Part shown: positions 1 through 13,539 of the stretch, in pieces | Layout: each line of letters opens with the position of its first letter | Numbering within the stretch: the stretch's first letter is position 1 | DNA from: Epiperipatus broadwayi | Taxonomy: Eukaryota; Onychophora; Udeonychophora; Euonychophora; Peripatidae | NCBI GenBank assembly: GCA_028023455.1 | Contig: JAQFVV010006245.1 | Location: 7,027,331 to 7,091,330, forward strand | DNA length: 64,000 bases | Reading direction: 5' to 3' | The notes under the pieces: model-generated | Databases searched by the model: none | What the model was told of the DNA's origin: nothing | Seen by the model: only the letters and a program-made list of their open reading frames with translations | Program-made: the position numbers and the translations under genes

Positions 1-196
1 ATCTTCATGTTACAGGATAATTTTATAACAGGGTATTGATTTTTATTGATTTTTTAATTCTAAATTTTTGTTTATATTGCAGTAGATGGATGCTGATACA
101 TATTTAAGACTTGGTAGGCTTATTATCAGTTTTTCTTTCGTTTAATATTGGTTCAGACTCTATACAGGCAATTTGTGATGAAACTGAACAGCTGTC

Positions 197-346
<150 letters not shown>

Positions 347-673
347 ATATGTGTTCTCTTAAATCAAAATTATTCATGTGAATAATATATTTAAGTATGA
401 AGAATAAAAACTTCTTAGGTACTTTATTCTCTTAAAATTATTCCAAATTTGTATACATCTTGGCAGACCCTCATGATGATGATTATTCCTCTCACTAAAA
501 TTTTAAATGATCCAGAGCTGCATGAAATTCAGTATACCAAGATGATTTTAAAGGCAAGTAATATCAATGACAACAGGTTTGTCTATACATTCTAAGAATA
601 ATCACAAAATTATGCATGTGCCACTTATTCCATCAATAGCTATTACAATATATATATATAAATATATATATAT

Positions 674-707
<34 letters not shown>

Positions 708-779
708 GGATGTATGGAGATGATTGGGAAAATGGAATAGAAATATTGATATTAAATTATGAAAGGTGAAAAAAGAATA

Positions 780-2840
780 TATTAAAAATTTAAGATCTAG
801 AAAATTTATATACAAAATCTTTACTAAGATGACAATAATGTGTATATAGTAAACCTTGTACTCAAACAAAGTAAAAGAACAAGTTGGATTTTAAAATAGT
901 TTTAGCATAGTAATTTATATTGAAGTATTAAAAGAACCCTTTCACTGATGATTATATAATTGGCCGAATGAGTTAAAAATCAAAACTTTTAATTGGCCAA
1001 CTCACAACTTTAACAAAATCTATTGTTAAAATAGATTCACTTTTAATAATATAAATACATTAGTTTCATTTGTAAAAAGTATATTACTAATTTGTCAGAT
1101 TATGAAAGTAAACGAAAGTCTTTTCAAAAATAAAATTTGATTTATAATTTAAAAAATCTTCAATTTCTGTGAAATAAAAGTAACCGCTATTTGACCAACC
1201 AAAAAGATTGCTAACGTAATAATTTTTTTTTCACTTTAACATTATGATAAATATGTAGCAATAAATAAATAATTCTTGGTAATATCTTAACTATTTTTCT
1301 AAAATAATTTGATTTTTAGTATTATTTTATCAATAATAATTTGTAATTCAATTCAAATATTGTTTAAAATGTTGTAAACATTCGTTTATCATTTTCGTAA
1401 TAAAAATCAAAACGAACGTAACTTTTTACTTTTTGGCAGACATTTTCCTTTCTGACAGAAGTTGGACAGCCAATAAGATTCAAGAAAAGGTGGTGAGGAG
1501 CTGGTGCTTTGGTTTTGTTTGACATCAATGGTCATTTTTATTGATTTTTTACTTGTGAAATAATTCTGAAGAAGGCACCATCTTACAGAACTTTTGATTT
1601 TCTTTTGAATGACGTATAATATGTATACATGGGATAAAAAGTAGCCGATTTAGTGTGACATCAAATCTTCTCATTTTTTTACAAGTCAGGCAGTTTTAAA
1701 AGAAAACAGAAAAGTCAAATGAATATGAGATTACCATTATGCTTTGGATTTTTAAATTATAAAAAGGATTTAATTTTATAATATTTCTAAAATAATTCAG
1801 GTTTTGGACCATTGAGATATATAACCAGCATATTTTATATTCTAAAAAATATTTATTAAAATGAAATAGATAAGATTGTCAAGGCTATATATAAGACAAG
1901 GTGATTCTATATCTCTAACTTTTACAAGAAGTATTTTGTGAATTAAAATGGAAAGTTAAAGGAATAAAAATAGGTTTTCTGATAATGATATTGCTTTTGC
2001 ATATAATGTTTCAGAATTTCAGGAAATATTACAAGAATTGTTAGGTGAAAAAAGAATTAAAGTTAAATCCCAAAAAATATTAAAGAATGTTCAATGATTT
2101 TTTTCAAAACAAAATAAAGATTTATAATCATGAAGTAAAAAAATTTAATAATTAAAACTATCTTTGATATATTATTGATATAAAAAGATAATTGATGAAA
2201 AATCATAAAGTTTGTAACATAAAAACTACAATTGGTATCTCATACTGCTACTAAGAAAAGCATTTATTTGCATAAAAAAAAATAAAACCATAAAATTGTA
2301 AAAATAAAATTATTTTTGCTTAGAATAACTGCTAACTGGATTCAATTGATTGCTTTCTTACAATCAGTTATTATAATAATTTTTTTTATTATTGTAAGCA
2401 TTATTTACAATAAATATTATAATATTTGTCTAAAAAAGTAAAAAAAAGTGACCATAATTTGCAAAATCAGAAAAAAAGTTATTGATGTTTAGCATACAAA
2501 TGGTAAAAGATGCTGTTAAATGAAAAAAGAAATAAAATTTAAACTATGTGAAATAAATTCAAACTAATTTGATTTGTTCAAAATACAGACATACTTAGGA
2601 ATTCCTGTTCAATTAAAAAATTATACAATTAGGGCTTATGAAAATTTATTGTAGCCATTGCAAGTTAAAGTGGGTGAAGTCACTTTGATATAAATAACTT
2701 AATACTAAAAAGAAGTATGTATACATGTTTAAAAAGAAAGGTTTTAATAAGTGCATTTTATCAGTTTTTACATATAAATTTACGGCTTGAATATATATAA
2801 CAAAAACAGTAAAGAGACCTCTGAATGCATAAAAATTTTA
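780..2840 (+). pseudogene. RTE-type LINE reverse transcriptase remnant, interrupted by another repeat
   Basis: Nucleotide similarity by eye to the better preserved RTE copy at 24.7-26.3 kb. The stretch 780-930 matches the region around the NYRPI and QAGF motifs, 1690-2200 matches the FVDYEKAFD through VNNYKY region, and 2675-2840 matches the segment after the thumb. No frame stays open for more than a few dozen codons, so it is dead. The fragment is split at about 935-1690 by a repeat with a near-identical relative at 15.2 kb, and again at about 2210-2670 by sequence I cannot assign. In the intact family the protein is an apurinic-like endonuclease plus RT that copies itself into the genome by target-primed reverse transcription. 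Fragment ends are approximate. Confidence 0.6.
936..1690 (+). mobile_element. Unclassified ~750 bp interspersed repeat, copy A
   Basis: This block interrupts an RTE remnant and aligns along most of its length with 15275-15930: both carry a TTGGC-GAGTGAG-type start, an AAACTTTTAATTGG segment, a GTAAAAAGTATATTA segment, a GATTTTTTACTTGT segment and a CATCTTACGGAAC-type end. The flanks carry TTAAAAGAA on the left (about 927-935) and TTAAAAGAA on the right (about 1697-1705). That looks like a 9 bp (possibly 8 bp) target duplication and is supported by the RTE sequence resuming on either side. No ORF, and no clear terminal inverted repeats seen. It may be a non-autonomous DNA transposon or a solo LTR. 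Confidence 0.6.
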
Positions 2841-2849
2841 AGTTTTTTC

Positions 2850-4545
2850 CTGAAATTTAAATATTATAATAAATAATAACATTATGAACTATATCTTATT
2901 TGATAGCAAACATACTATTTCCAGAAAGTGTTATTAGAGATAATAATAAAATTTTATATCAAAAAGCTCTTAAAAAGAATTAAGTATGATTATGTGAGGG
3001 AGAAGAATAGGTTTCACTCCAAATTTAATGAAACCAAAATAACAATACAGAATAAGAAAATCATTGCATTAGACAATCTGATCAAAGAAAGTAGATATAG
3101 AATTTTTAGTTTTATATCTAGAACTTGAAAAAAAGATAAAACATTCAATAAACTAGATTGTAAAATACGTTTAAAATTCTGTATCATTTTTAAAAATATA
3201 AAAGAAATTTCATATCTATTTTAAGAGCATTATATCAAAAATTGAAATAAATCAAGAAATAAAGAAAATTGTCAATTTATATTATTTATACAAACTAAAA
3301 TTAATAATTTTATAAGAGTCATTTCTGTTTAGTGGAATGAAAACAAATAATTATCACTATGCTTGTTTAACATCATTAAATTTTTTTCATATATATGTAG
3401 TTTGCAGTCTATAGTGTTATAAATTTGATTTTGATATTCCTGCATTATTAAATAGGCTGCAACCTGCTATTATGAAGGAAGAATAGAATTATAATAGAAA
3501 ATTTTAATTGTAAAATATATAAAGAAAAAAGATTTAAGTGAAAAAATGCAATAGCTATGAAAATAAATTTTTTTTTAAAAAGGTAATGTTATAAATTCTA
3601 ATGAGATAATTAAAAAAAAAAGAAAGTCTATGATGAAATCCATAAAAATTATCACATTACTTGTGGAAATTATTACTTTATAAACTTACTTTCTGCCTTA
3701 ATATATTTAAAATACATTTAAAATTTCATCAGTTGAAGACATTGTTATTTAAGTTTTTCTTTATTTTAAATTTGAGATTCAAGTTGAAAAAGTATTTAAA
3801 GCCACCAAAAGAAATTCTGGTAATACATTGAAAAAGAAAAGAATTTTTAAAGTGCTTTTTTAATTTTATGTTTAACTTTATATTATTTGTATATGCTTTT
3901 TTAGTTAAGAGGGTTGTGAAAGACTTCCTACTCGCTATGATTGATGATATTTATAGAATAAAATTTATTGATTCTAATAATGAACCAAAAATTAATTATT
4001 CTTTTCAAATGGGAGGATAATCTTATTATTTAAAGCTAAGTGTGAAGAATTTATACAGTTGTCAAAATATTCTCAGATAAAGGTGACATATGATATTAAT
4101 TGTAAGAAGAATATAAAATAAAATAAATAAATGAATAATTGATATGGGAAAAGAATGGATATAAAATGGAATAGATGAATAAATATTTATGTTAAATATA
4201 AGATGAGGAAAAATATGCAAATAAATACATGGTATTGAAGAAGAATAAAAAATAGAAAATATTAAAAAAAGATTTATTAAAATTCAATATTAAGTTTATA
4301 TCCATTAGATCTCTATATTTTGCAATTATAAATATTTATCACCATCATCATTATTATTCTTATGTAGTAACAAAAGTGATGAAATATAAAGATAAATAAA
4401 AGATATCATTGGTTTAACTTTAATCCTAATTATTTTTAAATAATAAAGCAAAAATTAGCTAAATTTATAATCTTTAATAGACAGCAAGTATGAGTAATTT
4501 TTAAAATATATTGAATGAGAATATAAATGATACAAAAACTTTGTC
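2850..4545. other. AT-rich stretch without recognised features
   Basis: Only short spurious frames are present, and no codon pattern, tRNA or TIR was recognised. Parts of 2900-3300 may be further RTE debris, but I could not align them confidently. Confidence 0.5.
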
Positions 4546-4552
4546 AGATAAT

Positions 4553-5082
4553 GAAAATTATTCTTCATATATAAAGTGTGATAAACAGAGTAGCTAAAAT
4601 TCGAAAAACATTAATCACAAAAAACTATTTGCTGAGTGTTTTCAGTACTGTATATCAGAATCATGGTGATATATATGGTTAATATTCCAGTGCATGCTCA
4701 ATGAAACAATCAGCATAACACTAGTGTTCAGCTGAGCATGCACTGGAATATTAACCATTCAGTTCCAATATGTCACAATGAATCTGGTATATTCCAGTGC
4801 ATGCTCAGTAGAACACTAGTGTTATGCTGATTGTTCCACTGAGCATGCACTGGAATATTAACTGTTCAGTTCCAGTATGTTGTCATGATTATGGTACATG
4901 GTATCAGCATAACACTTTTGTTCCACTGAGCATGCACTGGAATATTAAACAATCACTTCCAATATGTCACCATGATTCTACTACACAGTATCAAAAGTGC
5001 TTGGCAAATAGTGTTTTGTGATTAATGTTTTTTGAATTTTAGCTACTCTGTTTATCACACTTTATATGCAAAGAATAATTTT
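4553..5082. mobile_element. Foldback element/MITE with ~115 bp terminal inverted repeats
   Basis: The left arm (about 4553-4670) and right arm (about 4963-5082) are near-perfect reverse complements. Shared landmarks, read inward, are AAAATTATTCTT, ATATAAAGTGTGATAAACAG, AGTAGCTAAAATTC, ATTAATCACAAAA and CATGGTGA. The centre holds five copies, in alternating orientation, of a motif around GAGCATGCACTGGAATATT (about 4680, 4734, 4790, 4841 and 4928), so the middle is itself palindromic. No transposase ORF; non-autonomous. A direct TTGAATGAGAATAT motif occurs about 40 bp outside the left arm and immediately after the right arm; this may be a duplicated target or chance. Confidence 0.85.
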
Positions 5083-5099
5083 GAATGAGAATATGAAAG

Positions 5100-8000
5100 T
5101 AGATGTATTAAATTGAGGGTTAATTTTTAAATTTTTACTGTAAACAATAATCCTTTATTAGAAAACCATGATGTTAATTTTACCATTTTAATATTCTTAT
5201 TAGCAGAATATAATTTTATTAATAAATATGATTGATCAAAATTAAGAATTTGAATAGTTTTTATTGCTATTATTAATTTATATGCTATTAGAATCTTGTC
5301 ATTCTTTCTTATACTAGTGTAACATTATTTGACAAATTAGGCATGTTTATACAACCAAAAAATTATTTGTGCTTTTTTTCATCTTCATCTGGTCTTTCTC
5401 TTATTCTTTTAAAATAGATAGATGCAATAATAATTAATATCACATTAAATCTATTGAATTACATATTATTGATCATTACTTGCTTCATTATATATATATA
5501 TTTTGATATAACTTCAAAATATCTCTGCTTTTAAAAATACAACTCATTTAACTTCATTGTTGTTGTTTTTTTAAATTTCTTTAATAATATTTTTATTTTG
5601 CACAATCGTTCAATTGTTTAATATCTTTATGCTGCAGACCACACTATAACATCAAGTTATTGATAATTATTGTTATATTTCATTTTAATATATTTATTAT
5701 TTATCTACTACTAATCTTTTTAATCTGTAATTTTAAAAATTAACTTCTTACAGAAACATTTTTATTCATATGCCAGAGAGAAATTTATTTTTCATCTTAC
5801 AAATTCAAATTAATAATCAAATTTTAATCAATAACTTTTTAAGAAATTGTTTTTTTAATTACTATTATTAATTCTTGTTGCCTTTTTTAGATCTGAATTA
5901 TTATTTTTACTAAATTTTAATAAAATATAAAATCAATTCTTTAAAGTTAATTGAGACACAGTTGATTAAGTAATATATTGTAAGGTGTGGCATTTTAAAT
6001 TTATATATCATCAGATGAAATAAGGTAGACGGCGCTTTGAGATTTAATCTAGCTTCAACTTACTTCGTATATATTAATAATTAACTGATGTTGAAATAAA
6101 TTTGCAGATTTCTAAAACTATTTTACAAAATCTTTTTGATGGTTAGTGAGTGATATGTATAAATTTATTTATAGAAAAAAGTTTTGAAATTTATGAAGCT
6201 CCTTTATGACTTAAAATATATAAGCAATTTAGAATGTCTTCTTTCTAGAGGATTTTATATTCGCCAATTGTACTCATGTTATACATAGTTCTCAAATCCA
6301 GAATTGATCATGGAGATTTTTAAAGATCTTTGAGGATTTTCTAAGTAATCTTAAAAATATTTCTAATAGCTGTTGTGTAAATATATAACTAATTTTCATT
6401 CAGTATTCGAAATGAAAATAAAAAAAGTAAATTGAAAAATCTCATGATTAGCCTAATTTTTTTTTAGATGTACTAGGATATTTATTAATACTTGCTATAC
6501 ACATGTGTAAAATCTCAATTATCAGTGGTATCTCGATTAATTTAAATTCACTCACAAACTACTTATAACTAAAGTTACATTTTAAACAGTTTAAATTTAA
6601 GAAACAGACTATATTGATAAAGTATAATGTTTGAATACAAAAAGAAATTTGTTATTAATTTTGATTTATTTTGAAAAGCAAAACAAATAGTTAATTTCCA
6701 CTTCATATATTCTCATTATTGTAGCCATCATTATAAATTATTATTTGCGTTTCATGTATAAGTAATTATAATCAAAAGTACCTCTTGATTTCTCATAAAT
6801 TAAGACATTGGTTCAACGAAAACTAAGTGCTGCTTATAATACAAATAGTCTTATTTATCCTTCTTTTTCTTACTGACTTCAATCACTTAAAATAACATAA
6901 AGCATGATAGTTATAAAACTTTTATACCACCACTCATCTTCCTCCATTAATTGTGACAGTGAGATTATGTGTCTGAGAACTGCCTTTTTATTATTTAACT
7001 ACAACCACAGCAATACTGACCTCAATTATTGACTTTTTTAGCATAATCCCTCTGGCTTTACAAAAACAATTATAGAGATTGACTAGTTTAGTAGTCAAGC
7101 CAAAGTAGTTAAAATAATTGTAAAATCAATATTGTCAATAGTTGTAATGTAGAAAACAGTGATAATAATAAAGAAAAGTATTTTAAATTTTTTTTGTTTT
7201 AAATATAAAATTTATGAACTTTACTTGATGAAAACTTTTGCAAGACCAGAATGGACAGCACTTGTAGATAAGATGTCAATATTTAGTATTGATGTAATTA
7301 TTTTTAGCAAATATCATTTTTTAGAGAAAAAAATATTTAAACAGATAGATAAATACACATCATTTGTTTTTGTTTTTTTAGAATAGCATAGTAATCAATG
7401 AAAGAAGTATGCATAGTGCTGAACTTGCATCTGCATGTTGCAGAATATTCTGAAAGATCTAATTCAGTATTTTTGGAATATCTAGAAGTATCAATGAATG
7501 TTAATGTTGTTAAAATTTGTTTTGTGTAATGATACCTGCTCATTATATTAATGCATATATTACAATTAATACATTATATTAATGCATATAAAGAAAACCC
7601 TTGCAAAATATTATTATTATAACAATATTATTAAAAGATAGAATTTTTCTTAATGTATGTAAAAGCAGTGAACATCCTATGGAAATAATATTTGTACTAT
7701 AAACTCAAATAGTCTAGTATTATTAAAGTTTTGCACAATATATAGCTAACACTTTTTTTAGCCTAAAAAATAACCATAAAAGAACATACATCATTGTTTT
7801 TAAAGAAATGACATTGCATCATAATTAAGAATAATAGTACAAAAAAGTTATTATTATAGAAAAATACAGATTTCTGGACAGATTAATATGCCTCAGAATT
7901 AAAATGATAGATTTTATTCCAGTCATATCTAAAAAACTTAATGTTTGTTTTTAGATGTATCTACTATTCATGCTAAATTTCAAAAGTTATTAAATACTAA

Positions 8001-8710
8001 AATTGTTAATTTATACTTTTTTGACTGTCATACAGAATTCTTAAGCAATGCATTACAGATATAAGTCCATCTATTTCTTGGTTCCGTTAAAAAGAAAACT
8101 CATGACTGGTTTTTTAATAGTTATTCTATTATTAATGACTTTATTAAAATGGAAATATGCACTTTTCAAATAGTTGAACAATAAATTGAATAAGGATCGC
8201 CATAATATATATATATATAAAATTTAAAGGCAGAAATATAGTAACTGACTAAATGTAAATATGATTGTTGGATAAAAACTGCAAGGAAGACACAAATGTT
8301 CAATGCTCTTAATCATTTTAGATCTTTTTAGGTATATGAAAGCAGCATATAGATCTAAATATGATATAATTCTATTAAATTCATCAATGATATTCTATTA
8401 CATAATGGTAATGATATATCAATCAGATAGACAAAATATTTTTTATTATCTTTAAAATAATGATATGTTTATTCTATTGTGAAGCCAAAATAGTCCTTCA
8501 TAAAGGCTTCAGATTCTTATGAGATATGGGAAGTACTTTTAAAACAGAATGATGACTGCTTAAAAAATATATGCACTTATGAAGTTGTGTCATATTATTT
8601 TAAGATTGTTTCTATTGTTGCAAATTTAAAAAATAAAATAAAAATATAAAGCTATACAGAAAAAGAGTCAGAATTAAAACCAATTCTTTTTTTATGTTGC
8701 ACTTCAAGTA
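5100..8710. other. AT-rich stretch without recognised features
   Basis: No supported gene, RNA or mobile element boundary was seen. Frames around 7159-7543 are short, AT-biased and resemble no family I know. Confidence 0.5.
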
Positions 8711-8713
8711 TAC

Positions 8714-9008
8714 AATAGTCAAATATGTTTAAAAATACATATATACAAGCAACAAAGATTACAAATTATAAAATAATGATAGAAAAGCCTTTTTCAGCAA
8801 ATTATGTTTTTTGCCCTTTTCAATATGTCTCCACGATTTAAAGCACATACAGCGACATCTATATCAATACATGAGAGAAGACAGATAAACAAGTGGATAT
8901 AAAATGGCAAAAAACATAATTTGCCAAAAAAAGGCTTTTCTATCATAATTTTATAATTTGTAATCTTTGTTGCTTGTATATATGTATTTTTAAACATATT
9001 AGACTATT
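8714..9008. mobile_element. Foldback element with ~102 bp near-perfect arms
   Basis: The left arm 8714-8815 and right arm 8906-9008 are reverse complements with only a few mismatches, starting from AATAGTC on each side and including AAATACATATATACAAG, CAACAAAGATTACAAATTAT and AGAAAAGCC. The spacer of about 90 bp (8816-8905) shows no coding or internal repeat. No target duplication is evident because the palindrome runs to its ends. The high arm identity suggests a young insertion or one kept similar by gene conversion. Transcripts would form a long hairpin. Confidence 0.85.
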
Positions 9009-9019
9009 ATATAAAGCTA

Positions 9020-12000
9020 TGAAAAACTATTGCTATTCACTAGAACAATGGTATTTTTAATAATTTTTTTGAATAATGTACTTCAACTCATAGATGTATC
9101 TCACTAGAGAATCAAATAGTAATATAGATGTAGTTTTTGTTTCAGGAAATTTCATGAAAAGTGCCAAGAATAAAGGAGTGATTTATATATTGTTTAAGTT
9201 AATTTGATAAAGCATTTGTCTCTATTAATTGAACATATTTGTGTATTGTTTGAAATTAGTTTGATGTTTATCAAAATTTATTTGTACTATACAGCCTTTA
9301 TATCAAGGAATGAGAAGAAATATTATTACTACAGATGAAACATTTGAGATATTAGAAATTTCTAGCTCCAATTCTGTTTTCAATTTTTATGACAATGATT
9401 TCTGGAACTGAAGCAGACATCATGACACAATACATATCCAATAGTGGAATTTTTAATTTGATTAGATTAATAGCACAAACATGGATTTCATATTCTTGAT
9501 CCTGGATTTATAGTATGATGATAATCATTTAAAACATGCCAATTCAAAATGTGCAGAATGTGTTTAATGTTTCAAATGGGAGACTTTGTCTTAGTGTTTA
9601 CTCTTAAAAAATTAAAACCCTTTACCAATTTGTCATAGAAGAAAAAAATTTCAACAGCTTTTAGATTGCATGATTATTACTTGAGATAAGTTAATTTAAA
9701 CAACTTGACATCTTTTGCTGAGCTGCTTCACTAAATTAATTGTATGAAGAGTTTTTATCATACCAAATTTTTTGTATGAAAGTGAATCTTACCCTCCCAT
9801 TTTTTTTATCAATGTAATGCAAAAACATTAGAAAAATTTTATTTAAAGATCCTCCATAAACTTTTAAAAATATGACAGCAAAATCCCAAAGAACAGGATG
9901 AATGTAACTTCTAATATTAAAAAATCACATATTCATTTAAATAGACATATGAACAATAACAGATTTCCCAAGAAAAATATTTTTTGGTAAAATAATTGGG
10001 CATGATTTTGACTAACTAGACAGATCCCATTTATATTGTAAACATTATCTCAAAGATATTTCAAAGAAGTATTTCAAAGAAGTACAGTTTTAATTGCTTT
10101 TATTTGTAAGATTTACCTGTGAATAGAATGCAATGAATTGAATGGCTAATTACAATAATACAAAATATTGAAATCATTAAAAAAAGTTTGCTGCAGAAAA
10201 AACAAATAGTATTGCAAAATGTCAAATAAAATATACAATGCGCATTATGTTCTACATGGGAATGTTTTGGTAGCTCACAGAATGGTTTGTATGGCTATTT
10301 GCAATATATATGTATAATATATTATCTTTTTTATCAGTTTCTGCATTACTTAGAGTTAAAATGATTGTATTAATTTTCAAGTGGATGCTTCTGATGATGA
10401 AATGAATATGAATTGTCAACTCACCAACATGCATGATAAATTTCCTGGCTTTTATCACTAAATTAAAAAAACAACAACAAGAAATAGCATGGTTTTTCTT
10501 CTCCATTGTCTGATACTTCTTAACTGAGATCTCGGTAGGAGGGTCTTAGAGACAAGAAGAATGAATGCATGAATGTTCATTTTCTTTTATATTTACAATA
10601 ATATTAAACAATATTAAATTATGATGTTTACATCCAAAAGCTTGTAGAGTTTTTGTCTAAGGCAGCAATTGATGATTGCAAACATATTATATACATATTC
10701 TGCTATTTAAATATAATCCTTATTTAATTTTCTACAAATGTAAATGATTTTCAAACAAATTGTGGAGTTTGATGACATATTACATACAATGAAAGATTAG
10801 TTAATCAGTTTAATGGAAGATACCAAATATAAATATTTTAGGTTTGTACTCTAATATTCTGATAAAGGTAAAGTGTATTTATAGAAATATATAGAATGCT
10901 TTCATTCAGACCAAATAACTCTATTAAATTGTTATGAGAGATTGATTTATTAAGTAACCATTATAAATTATTTAGCAGAAATTTTTTTCGAGTTGGACCA
11001 AAAACTATAATACATTAAATAATTATGGTGCTAGAAAGAGCCTTTGTAAAAAATTTCAAATTAATTTTTTTCCCCATGCAATAATAAAACCCACTAGATT
11101 TGATCTTTTCAAATATCATTAAAGTTTTGTCAGTATGTCCAAGTTTATTAGTAATTGCTTCAAAAATGTTATTCAACACTCTCCCTTTATATAGCTACAT
11201 TAATTACAAACTACGTATATAGACCACATAATTACAGACTTTAATTGGTATATATATAATGACATAATCCGAAAATGCAACAAAGCCATAAGTGAATCGA
11301 GCTCCAAGTTAAGATTTCTTAAGATTTTTTTGTAAGTAGTTGCAAATATTTATCTAAAAAATCCATATGATAAATAAATTTATAATTTTATTATACTAAA
11401 AAATAGCACATTTTAATAGTTAAGTGACAATAGGGACTATATAGAGATAAAATAATTTTTTAAAATACCTATTAAAATTGATCTTTGTAGAACAAAAATA
11501 TTATTATAAATCTATTTTTTCACAAATATTTTTGTTATAAAAATATAGCTTCTGCATGATTAACAAACTTTATGTAAAATTATCCAAAAGATAATATTTT
11601 TTATCAGTTTATCATCTAAGGCAAGTAAAATAAAAAGAATGGGATAAGAAATCTAAAGATTTAAGATTTTTTAAAAAATAAAAGTATTAGAAAAAATAAA
11701 ATGATGGTTTAATTCAAATTTAAAGTACTTGTTATGAATAAATGATATAATTGAATTTTTTTTTTTGTGGGACACTGCTAATTTAATAATAAAAAGTTTG
11801 CTAAAAATACTATGCAGAAATCAATGGTCACTAAGTGATAATATGGTGAAACAACAGATTTCTAGCTAAGTGGTTTTCTTCTGCAAGAAGTTACCATATT
11901 TGAATACAGAGTTATTATTGAGTATGCCTATTGATTTTACTCACGTTTCAATTGTAGTTTCTGAAGTTGGGAAAAAATGTCATCAGTATCAATTGATCAA

Positions 12001-13255
12001 AGCTGTAGAAGAAGCCATTGCAATGTTAACATGTAATAAAGACAAAAATAGTTAATTAATTTGTTATTAACAAGGTAAGAATAAATTTTAAAAAAGCCAT
12101 GTAAATGTATTAATAGTCTAAGAAGTGATTTAGAAACCATCCAATATTAATATATTTTAGATAAATGACTAAATTCTGTTAACACTAAAACTAGGAAACT
12201 TACATTCAAGCCTGACTTGATAAGCAATAATTTCTTCAATATTTGAGATTGAAATAGAAGTGAATAGGCAAAATCATGTAAAAATAAACAAAATGCTATA
12301 AATACTTCTCAATAGGGGAAGAGAGAAAAAAAATAATGTTCAGGATCTGGGAATGGAAAAGTTAGATTATAATGTCATTAAGATTCAGAAGGCTTAGAAT
12401 TTTTGATATGTAGAGTTTGACATTTCAAGAAAGTATAATAACTACATTGAAGTTAAAAGTAAAAATAAAAATACAAAAAAACTCCACTAACATAGGCTTT
12501 CCTTTATACAATCAACTAGAGAACACTATTGCTAGATTGTGACTTTTTGATACAGAATTAAGATTATTAATATAAAAAAGGGATATTAATTATAAACAAT
12601 AAGAATATATTTTATATAACTAAGAAATCACATTTTATTTTTCTGAGTAATCTAAAAAATATTCTTCCATGCTTGTTGTAGAACAATCTTAAAATGCTAG
12701 TATCAGTTTGAAATAAGTTGATAAAATTATACAAATAGCAGGAATTACATTTTAATTGCCTAAAAAACATATGGGAGTTTAACATTGATCTCAACACAAT
12801 TTAAGAAATTTCTTATAAAATATTGATTGATATTTGAAGACTATGATTATACATAGTTATCTTTAATATTTTTTTTAAATATGATTTCAAAATAAGTATA
12901 AAATATGATTTACTAATAAAAGAAATATCATTTATATAGTATTTGGAGAGAAAATCTTTTCTGCCAAATCAATCTTAAATGCATAAAGTTTAGAAATTAA
13001 AAACTAATATTTTTGTGAGTATAGTATTAATAATAATTAATTTATTAACAATAATACCTGCTGTTTTGGATAAACATAAATTAAAGTCATTAAAGTAATT
13101 GAAGGTAATGTGAACAAAGTTCTAAACAAACTTCTATTAAATTATAGATTGTTAAAAGATAAGTTATAACATGGATAGAAATATTGATCCTTTGAAAATA
13201 ATTAAGATGAGAAATAGTAAACTAAAAAGATGTTATAGCAAGGTCATAGATACTG
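9020..13255. other. AT-rich stretch, essentially featureless
   Basis: No family could be assigned. A frame at about 11876-12055 has somewhat protein-like composition and is listed among the findings as a weak exon candidate. Nothing else supported. Confidence 0.45.
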
Positions 13256-13264
13256 TAACAATTT

Positions 13265-13530
13265 ACATTCCTGTAAGGAATGAAGATGACTGCAGCTAAC
13301 TATAGTCAGACTTAGTGTTTTCATATAGGATGCCATGAATATTATGATAAAAATTAAATCCATGATTGCATCTATTTTAAATAAGGTAATTTAATATCTA
13401 AATATTAAATATAGATCCAATTTAGATCAGTTCATCTAATCTTCATCTCTCTTAATTATTCCATTATGATCACTATTCAAACTCAGGGTGAATATTGCAC
13501 TTAACTCTCTTCAGGGGTCCATCAAAATCC
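13265..13530 (-). repeat. Interspersed repeat of unknown class, copy 1 (minus)
   Basis: The reverse complement aligns with 40205-40440 on the plus strand. Shared landmarks are ACCCCTGAAGAGAGT, a CCCTGAGTT segment, CATAATGG, then GGCATCCTATATGAA and TCTGACTATAGT. Between these the two copies diverge. The termini and class are undetermined; there is no ORF. A short LTR, SINE or PLE-derived non-coding piece are all possible. Confidence 0.7.
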
Positions 13531-13539
13531 TGTAGTAAT

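Noticed and set aside
8794-8997. 67-codon frame on minus
   Set aside because: Lies across the foldback element's right arm and spacer and has no motif.
10390-10420. CTGATGATGAAATG as a hammerhead-like core
   Set aside because: No room for stem II between the boxes; chance match.
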